A stretch of 35,869 bases of DNA from the NCBI GenBank assembly GCA_900548625.1, contig URLO01000017.1, positions 1 to 35,869 on the forward strand, in the 5' to 3' direction. The position numbers were made by a program, and so were the translations under genes. The notes below the pieces were generated by a model. That model saw only the letters and a list, made by a program, of their open reading frames with translations, made no database searches and had not been told where the DNA came from. Position 1 is the first letter of the stretch; every line of letters starts with the position of its first letter. This document shows, piece after piece, positions 31,328-35,869 of this stretch. The DNA is from an uncultured Eubacteriales bacterium. GTDB lineage: Bacteria; Bacillota; Clostridia; Oscillospirales; Oscillospiraceae.

Positions 31328-31352
31328 AATCCAATACCTTTCAAAAATGCTC

Positions 31353-31386
31353 ATATAGTTATACTATATCCGTGTGTTCGTGTCAA
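31353..31386 (-). promoter_or_regulatory. Promoter and palindromic operator of the second MATE gene
   Basis: On the minus strand a perfect -35 TTGACA (31381-31386) and -10 TATAAC (31358-31363) are 17 bp apart. The 17-bp palindrome ATATAGT-TAT-ACTATAT (31353-31369) covers the -10 and resembles MarR-type operators. The binding protein is not encoded nearby. Confidence 0.7.
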
Positions 31387-31441
31387 TTCGTACAGTTCGT
31401 ACAGAGAGAAAAGAAAGCCGCCGCCTGCGGTGAAATTTTGG

Positions 31442-31470
31442 TTGACTTCCGGAGAAAAACATGCTATCAT
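31442..31470 (+). promoter_or_regulatory. Promoter of tRNA-Thr
   Basis: -35 TTGACT (31442-31447) and -10 TATCAT (31465-31470) are 17 bp apart, 29 bp before the tRNA. Confidence 0.75.
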
Positions 31471-31499
31471 ACTATAGCACTTTGAAAGAAGCGCGTTTT

Positions 31500-31575
31500 G
31501 CTAGTGTGGCTCAGTCGGTAGAGCAGCTGATTCGTAATCAGCAGGTCGCCGGTTCAAGTCCGGCCACTAGCTCCA
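31500..31575 (+). tRNA. tRNA-Thr (anticodon CGT)
   Basis: 76 nt with encoded CCA. The acceptor GCTAGTG pairs with CACTAGC; the anticodon arm GCTGA-TTCGTAA-TCAGC gives CGT at 34-36; the T arm is GCCGG-TTCAAGT-CCGGC. It reads ACG. An integrase gene lies right after its 3' end, so the 3' part is the likely attachment site. Confidence 0.96.
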
Positions 31576-31576
31576 G

Positions 31577-31610
31577 AAACCGGTGAAAATCGTAAGATTT
31601 TCGCCGGTTT
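31577..31610 (+). terminator. Terminator after tRNA-Thr
   Basis: AAACCGGTGAAAATC (31577-31591) pairs with 31596-31610 (one G-T) around a GTAA loop, followed by TCTCTTTT. Confidence 0.85.
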
Positions 31611-31684
31611 TCTCTTTTATTTGTTCGGATTTTCAGGCGGCGAATTTGCCTGCCCCACACCGTGACCCACACGGCGAAATGTCC

Positions 31685-31731
31685 AAAGAGCGGCGGAGAG
31701 GATGATCGTCTCATTCTCTCCGCTGCTCTTT
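31685..31731. terminator. Terminator at the 3' end of the integrase gene
   Basis: AAAGAGCGGCGGAGAG (31685-31700) pairs with CTCTCCGCTGCTCTTT (31716-31731) with one wobble. The T run is on the plus strand, and the stem lies 7 bp after the integrase stop on the other strand, so it can serve both directions. Confidence 0.75.
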
Positions 31732-31737
31732 TTGTTT

Positions 31738-32892
31738 TTACATGACCTGCGCCATGAAATTGCCCATCTTTTCGGCTGCGCTTTCCTGCATCTGGCGTGT
31801 GACGTGCGTGTAGGTGCGGAGCGTAAAGCCTGCATCAAAGTGTCCGAGCATACTGGATACCGTTTTCACATCCACGCCGTTTTGGAGCGCCAAGGTCGCG
31901 AATGTGTGTCGTAAGTCGTGAAATCTCAGGTGTTCCAACCCTGCGTCCTTCAAAATCTTCTTGTGGATGTTGACCACCGAATCCGAGTGGTACATCTCGC
32001 CTGTTTTCGGGGATGGGAACATCCATGGGCTGCTCGGGTGCTTCTGATGCTCCGCGATTAGCAGATCGACGGCATCCTGTGGAATCGAGATTTTGCGGAT
32101 GGAGTTTTCCGTTTTCGGGCGCGTGATGTCCGGCTCGCCTGCGTTGTTGCGTCCCGCCTGCTTGCTGACGGAAATCGTCTTATTTTCGATGTCCAAGTCT
32201 GCCCATTGGAGCGCCACCAGTTCTCCTTTGCGCAGTCCGCTGATGAGCTCCAGATAGAACATTGGCAGGACGCCGCGCTGGTCGGCTGCCGTCAAATAGG
32301 ATTTGATCTGCTCCGGCGGCAGGATCCTCATTTCGTGCTTCGGGATTTTGGGCGGAATGCAGTCATCTGCCGGGTTTCTGAGGATCAGGCGCTCTTTGAC
32401 CGCGCGGTCGAGTGCGTTGTGCAGCATCGTGTGGATGCCGCGAATCGTCGAATCGCTCAGTCCCGGTTGCTTGCCTTTCTGCGCTTCGCGGAGCCGTCCG
32501 TGCTCCTGTAGGTCTTTGTAGAGCCATTGCAGGTCGCGTCCAGTCAGTTTTTTCAGCGGAATATCTCCGAGGCGTGGTATGATATGCAATTCGATGCCGC
32601 GCCGGTAGTATTCGGCAGTCGAGAATCGCAGGTGTGGCTTTGCATATAGCTCATACCACGTTTGCAGCCATGTACCGAGCGTGTACTCGTCCGCGCGTCG
32701 CACATCGACGGCTTCCGCTTCCGCGACCGCCTTTGTCAGCTTCTCTTTTACCTCTGCCTGCGTTTTGCCGAGGACACTCTTGGTGATTCGTTTGCCGGTT
32801 TTCTCGTCGTACCCAGCAGTGTACCGTCCTTCCCAGCGCCCGTCTTTTCGCTTGCGGATATTGCCCTCGCCGTTTGCCCGTTTCTTTGCCAT
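31738..32892 (-). CDS. Tyrosine-family site-specific integrase
   Basis: 384 aa, of the phage/ICE (Tn916-like) type. An N-terminal arm-binding domain (GNIRKRKDGRWEGRYTAGY) is followed by the core-binding domain (about 70-165) and the catalytic domain with R221 (SGLRKGE), H325 and R328 (FHDLRHTF), H351 (GHF) and Y361 (TLRTYTHV), so all expected residues are present. The start is MAKKRANG with AGGAGG upstream, not the longer frame. The gene points at the 3' end of tRNA-Thr about 160 bp away. It should insert and excise the element that occupies the right end of the window; no excisionase is seen. Confidence 0.95.
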   Translation of the reverse strand: MAKKRANGEGNIRKRKDGRWEGRYTAGYDEKTGKRITKSVLGKTQAEVKEKLTKAVAEAEAVDVRRADEYTLGTWLQTWYELYAKPHLRFSTAEYYRRGIELHIIPRLGDIPLKKLTGRDLQWLYKDLQEHGRLREAQKGKQPGLSDSTIRGIHTMLHNALDRAVKERLILRNPADDCIPPKIPKHEMRILPPEQIKSYLTAADQRGVLPMFYLELISGLRKGELVALQWADLDIENKTISVSKQAGRNNAGEPDITRPKTENSIRKISIPQDAVDLLIAEHQKHPSSPWMFPSPKTGEMYHSDSVVNIHKKILKDAGLEHLRFHDLRHTFATLALQNGVDVKTVSSMLGHFDAGFTLRTYTHVTRQMQESAAEKMGNFMAQVM

Positions 32893-32893
32893 G

Positions 32894-32923
32894 TTTGTGC
32901 CTCCTTTGCTTTGGTAGCACAAA
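32894..32923. repeat. Inverted repeat around the integrase ribosome binding site
   Basis: TTTGTGC (32894-32900) and GCACAAA (32917-32923) form a dyad with the integrase Shine-Dalgarno sequence in the loop; GGTAG/CTACC (32913-32931) overlaps it. It may be an arm-type recombinase site or control translation. The rest of 32932-33058 shows no gene. Confidence 0.4.
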
Positions 32924-33058
32924 CAACTACCACAGAAAGGGCACAAAGTCTACTGATTATTTCGGAAGATCGGAATATTTTTCGGAGTTTGCCCAACGCG
33001 CCGGAACTCCCTATTCTTTGTTTACTGCGGCGCAGTTTTTGCGCTCTGATAAATGGTG

Positions 33059-33087
33059 TTGACAAACGTTATCACCTGTGCTATTCT
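33059..33087 (+). promoter_or_regulatory. Promoter of the blaI-M56 operon
   Basis: A perfect -35 TTGACA (33059-33064) and -10 TATTCT (33082-33087) are 17 bp apart, 44 bp before the ATG. TAAC-ATGC-GTTA (33095-33106) just after is a small dyad where a BlaI-type repressor could bind. Confidence 0.75.
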
Positions 33088-33131
33088 CAAAATATAACAT
33101 GCGTTAATATTTGCAATAGGGGTGGCATGCA

Positions 33132-33521
33132 ATGGAACATCTCAAACTGTCTGACGGTGAATGGAAACTGATGAAAATGCTCTGGGCGGGGCAGCCGCAG
33201 ACGTTGGCGGAGCTGGTGACTGCCTTGGACGCGGACACCGGTTGGAGCCGGGCGACAATCTTTATGATGCTCAAGCGTTTGATCGCCAAGGGTGCAGTCA
33301 CGATGGACGACAGCGGAAAATTTCAGAAATACAGCGCGGCGATCACCTACGCCGATGTCGAGCCGGAGGAAACGGAATCGTTTTTGTCCAAGGTCTACGG
33401 CGGCAGCGTCGGCATGATGGTATCAAACTTAGTCGGGCGCGGCGCGCTGTCCGAGCAGGAGATTCAGGAGTTAAAAGCCATTCTGGACGCAGCGGAAAAA
33501 CAGGAGGAATCCTCATGCTGA
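33132..33521 (+). CDS. BlaI/MecI-family transcriptional repressor
   Basis: 129 aa, the usual size. The winged helix has the family pattern LSDGEWKLMKMLWAGQPQTLAELVTAL, then WSRATIFMMLKRLIAKGAV, and a C-terminal dimerisation helix (ALSEQEIQELKAILDAAE). It represses its own operon until cleaved after a signal from the M56 partner. Its stop overlaps the M56 start by 7 bp. Confidence 0.93.
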   Translation: MEHLKLSDGEWKLMKMLWAGQPQTLAELVTALDADTGWSRATIFMMLKRLIAKGAVTMDDSGKFQKYSAAITYADVEPEETESFLSKVYGGSVGMMVSNLVGRGALSEQEIQELKAILDAAEKQEESSC

Positions 33522-35803
33522 AAGAAGTTTTGAGCGTTTCCGCACTGATTGTAGTCGTGCTGTTGGTGCGGGCGATATTCAAAAACCGCGTGCCGAAGCG
33601 GATGATCTATGCGCTCTGGTTGGTCGTGCTTTTGAAGCTCTGTTTGCCGGGAACTTTGTTTTCGCTGCCGGTTCTTCCGGCAGCGAAGTTGGTTGCGCCG
33701 ACGCAAATTTCGGAGCTGCCCGCGCAGACTACGCCGGTGATCCAGCAGCCGGCACAAACCGTGATGCAGCCGCAAGCACCCGCGCAGCAGCCGGTTTCCC
33801 CGGTACAGGAAACCGTGAAACCGGCTGCAAAGCCGTTGGCGACGGCACAGATTTTTCAAATTGTCTGGTTCGGCGGCAGCGCATTGCTCGGACTCTGGCT
33901 GCTCGGCGCGTGGGTAGTGTTTACGATTCGTCTGCACCGTGACCGGCGTTTTCTCGGCAAGCGCGGCGGAACGCGCATCTATGTTTCCGGCGCAGTCAAA
34001 TCGCCGTGCCTTGCCGGTCTGATTCCGGCAGTCTACCTGACGGAAGACGTGCTGAGGAACGACACGACTGAGCTGATTGTGCGCCACGAACTGACGCATT
34101 TGCATCATCTGGACTTCCTCTGGTCACTCTGCCGAACAATCGCAGTGATCGTCTACTGGTGGAATCCGTTCATCTGGCTTGCTGCGATTTGCTCTAAGCG
34201 CGACGCGGAGCTGGCGTGTGATGAGGCAGTCGCCGCCAAGCTTCCGGAGAGCAAGCGCCTTGCCTACGCCCGCGCGATTCTGGCGCAGGCTCCGCGCAAG
34301 ACGGCAGCTCTGAGCCTTGCCGGGCCTCCGGTCAAAGAGCGGATTTTGTTCCTGACGAAGAAGCAGCGCACGAGCGTTCTGTGCGTCATTCTGGCGCTGC
34401 TGCTGGTCATGTCCGCTGCCGGGTGCTCAATTACGGAGCTGACGCGGCAGAAAGCGGGAGAGAGCACATTATCGGGGAACACGGAAGAAACCGAGCCGCC
34501 CGCAGCAGAAGAAACGGCAACAGAACCTGCGCAAACGAAGCCGGAAGAGAAACAGGAATCCCAGCCGGAGGCGACGAAGCTGCCCACGCCGACGGCTTCC
34601 ATGTTCGGCCTCACAGGAAGAGAAGCGACGCTTTATGACGCGGCGGTCTCCCAAAAATATCCGCGTAGCGACAACGACATCGTTCTGCCGAGTCTTCGCG
34701 TGCGCGGTTCGTTTGAAGAAGACGGCAAAACCGTGGTCATCTGCGATCTGCATTATGATTTTTACTATGACTACACCGGCCCCGACTGGGAGTGGAACGG
34801 AGGCGGCGCGACCACATATCTGCGGGCAGAACTTGAAACGCGAAGTGGCGCGGAGATTTGCACTGGCTTTGCGGAGTACCCGAGCGGAAGTCTGAGCGAC
34901 TGGATCCGCGATTTCTGTGGCCCGCTTGCCACGCAGAATGCAGACGGAGCGTGGGTGTTACCGGAAACGGCAGAAAACTGGTTCCCGTCGGATGCAGATA
35001 TGCTGAGCCAGTACCTGACCGCAGCGGAAGCCATACAGAAACCGACTGCGATTTTGGATGGTAGCATCGACCTTTCGGCAATGTCTGTCGATGCGCTGGG
35101 ACAGCTTCTGGATGAGTTGAATGTGTTGCGGCCGGACGGCAAAAAGGCGCAAAACGAAAAATGGGCGGCGATTTCGACGGTCAAAACCGAGCTGGTCAAC
35201 CGCGCGAAGGAAAGCGGTTATTCTTATCGGGAACCTGTGACCTTCGAGACGCTGAACGAAATGATCGGCTATCGCCTGATGAACAATGAGTCGCTTATGA
35301 ACGCCTTCCCGGACGATGCCGCGCAGATGGAAGCTTGCCGGAAGGAAAACGCGGCGATTGAGACGTTTCGCGCGACGCTTCCCGAAAGCGGAAGCGATGA
35401 AGAGGCGTATGCGTATTGGCGGCAATACTGGCAGGACGTGCTCCATCAGGAAGCGCCATCGTATTTTGTTCCGGCAATGACGCTGACGATCTTTGCCCTG
35501 AACACATCTCCGTCCAGCAAAAAAACGTACACGCTGTCTGCCGAAGATGCAGCGGCAGTGGAGGCGCTATTCTCGATTGATTCCATGACGTCAGCCGCAA
35601 GCGATTCCGAATCCGTATGTGCATACCAGTTTGATATTGAAAATTGCAGTTATCTTCTGGACGATTCCCTTGACTACATGGATGTGGTAGTGCGCGAAAG
35701 CGAGGGTGACTATACATATTACTGCAAGCACCTGAGCGATGCGGAAATAGAATCTTTGAGAAGGATTATCGAAGCGTATGCAGAACGAAGCCTGGCTGGA
35801 TGA
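33515..35803 (+). CDS. M56-family membrane metallopeptidase (BlaR1-like) with a novel C-terminal domain
   Basis: 762 aa. Membrane segments lie at about residues 5-22, 28-50, 110-135, 205-225 and 290-312. The zinc site HELTH is at 191-195, and E232 in ELACDEA is the third ligand. A Pro/Gln-rich loop of about 60 residues precedes the protease part. After the last membrane segment (ending MSAAGCS, lipobox-like) comes a Glu/Thr/Pro linker (about 320-360) and about 400 extracytoplasmic residues. BlaR1 and MecR1 have a penicillin-binding domain with SxxK there; I do not see that here, so another signal must be sensed. GGAGGA precedes the ATG. Confidence 0.85.
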   Translation: MLKEVLSVSALIVVVLLVRAIFKNRVPKRMIYALWLVVLLKLCLPGTLFSLPVLPAAKLVAPTQISELPAQTTPVIQQPAQTVMQPQAPAQQPVSPVQETVKPAAKPLATAQIFQIVWFGGSALLGLWLLGAWVVFTIRLHRDRRFLGKRGGTRIYVSGAVKSPCLAGLIPAVYLTEDVLRNDTTELIVRHELTHLHHLDFLWSLCRTIAVIVYWWNPFIWLAAICSKRDAELACDEAVAAKLPESKRLAYARAILAQAPRKTAALSLAGPPVKERILFLTKKQRTSVLCVILALLLVMSAAGCSITELTRQKAGESTLSGNTEETEPPAAEETATEPAQTKPEEKQESQPEATKLPTPTASMFGLTGREATLYDAAVSQKYPRSDNDIVLPSLRVRGSFEEDGKTVVICDLHYDFYYDYTGPDWEWNGGGATTYLRAELETRSGAEICTGFAEYPSGSLSDWIRDFCGPLATQNADGAWVLPETAENWFPSDADMLSQYLTAAEAIQKPTAILDGSIDLSAMSVDALGQLLDELNVLRPDGKKAQNEKWAAISTVKTELVNRAKESGYSYREPVTFETLNEMIGYRLMNNESLMNAFPDDAAQMEACRKENAAIETFRATLPESGSDEEAYAYWRQYWQDVLHQEAPSYFVPAMTLTIFALNTSPSSKKTYTLSAEDAAAVEALFSIDSMTSAASDSESVCAYQFDIENCSYLLDDSLDYMDVVVRESEGDYTYYCKHLSDAEIESLRRIIEAYAERSLAG

Positions 35804-35869
35804 AGAAAACCGCATCGTGTCTTTTCACAAAATTCCAAACAGCCGATATTACAGCACAGAATACCAGGC
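35778..35869 (+). CDS. Start of a further gene, cut by the window end
   Basis: An ATG at 35778 opens a frame that runs past the right edge (30 codons: MQNEAWLDEEN, then FHKIPNSRYYSTEYQ). It overlaps the M56 gene by 26 bp, as tightly packed genes of one operon do. The protein cannot be identified from this much. It might be the third gene of the regulatory operon. Confidence 0.5.
   Translation, partial: MQNEAWLDEENRIVSFHKIPNSRYYSTEYQ

Noticed and set aside
32893..32946. Longer start for the integrase
   Set aside because: The extension contains the ribosome binding site of the ATG at 32892, which starts the conserved arm-binding domain.
33161..33514. N-terminal extension of the M56 frame into blaI
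   Set aside because: The frame is open but overlaps BlaI out of frame; the ATG at 33515 has its own ribosome binding site and starts the first membrane segment.

Overview
The window looks like a piece of chromosome from a high-GC gut member of the Clostridia, most likely Oscillospirales/Oscillospiraceae. I base this on gene content (YesM/YesN-type two-component genes, selenium-dependent molybdenum hydroxylase maturation genes, a DinB subtype with an 89-aa partner gene, YitT, BlaI/M56, a YtrA-type GntR operon), on AGGAGG ribosome binding sites, and on clear sigma-A promoters. The taxonomic call is inference, not a database match.

Region 1 (1-11.4 kb) is accessory in character. Two degraded, probably mobile-element gene remnants lie at the left edge. 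Next come a minus-strand operon (solute-binding lipoprotein, double-domain permease, an ABC ATPase with an unusual insertion, and a beta-phosphoglucomutase-like HAD enzyme) and a divergent plus-strand operon (second solute-binding lipoprotein, YesM-type histidine kinase, short AraC-type response regulator, P-loop kinase). Together they read as a sensing-and-uptake system, probably for a phosphorylated sugar. AraC-type direct repeats sit in the divergent control region. The P-loop kinase runs into another out-of-frame gene remnant at about 10.6 kb, and the block ends next to the 3' side of a tRNA-Gly(CCC) gene, so it may be an island.

Region 2 (11.4-17.1 kb) is housekeeping-like: oligoendopeptidase F with a translationally coupled 88-aa gene, a DMT/EamA transporter, a membrane-anchored XRE regulator and a MATE exporter.

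Region 3 (17.1-20.6 kb) is a compact minus-strand operon, yqeC-yqeB-selD followed by 115-aa and 47-aa genes, diverging from a ModE-like regulator whose transcript looks leaderless. It should mature selenium-dependent molybdenum hydroxylases; the last two genes are uncharacterised.

Region 4 (20.7-29.4 kb) holds a WecC-type nucleotide-sugar dehydrogenase, a YitT membrane protein, a secreted polysaccharide deacetylase with SLH repeats, a GntR-ABC-permease operon with an operator-like palindrome on its promoter, and dinB behind an 89-aa gene with a LexA-like box.

Region 5 (29.4-31.5 kb) contains a 166-bp MITE-like element three bases upstream of the dinB promoter, an array of perfect stem-loops, and a second MATE gene with a palindrome over its promoter.

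Region 6 (31.5 kb to the end) starts with tRNA-Thr(CGT), followed by a converging tyrosine integrase and a BlaI/M56 regulatory pair whose large extracytoplasmic domain does not look like a beta-lactam sensor, then a partial gene. This is the left end of an element integrated at tRNA-Thr.
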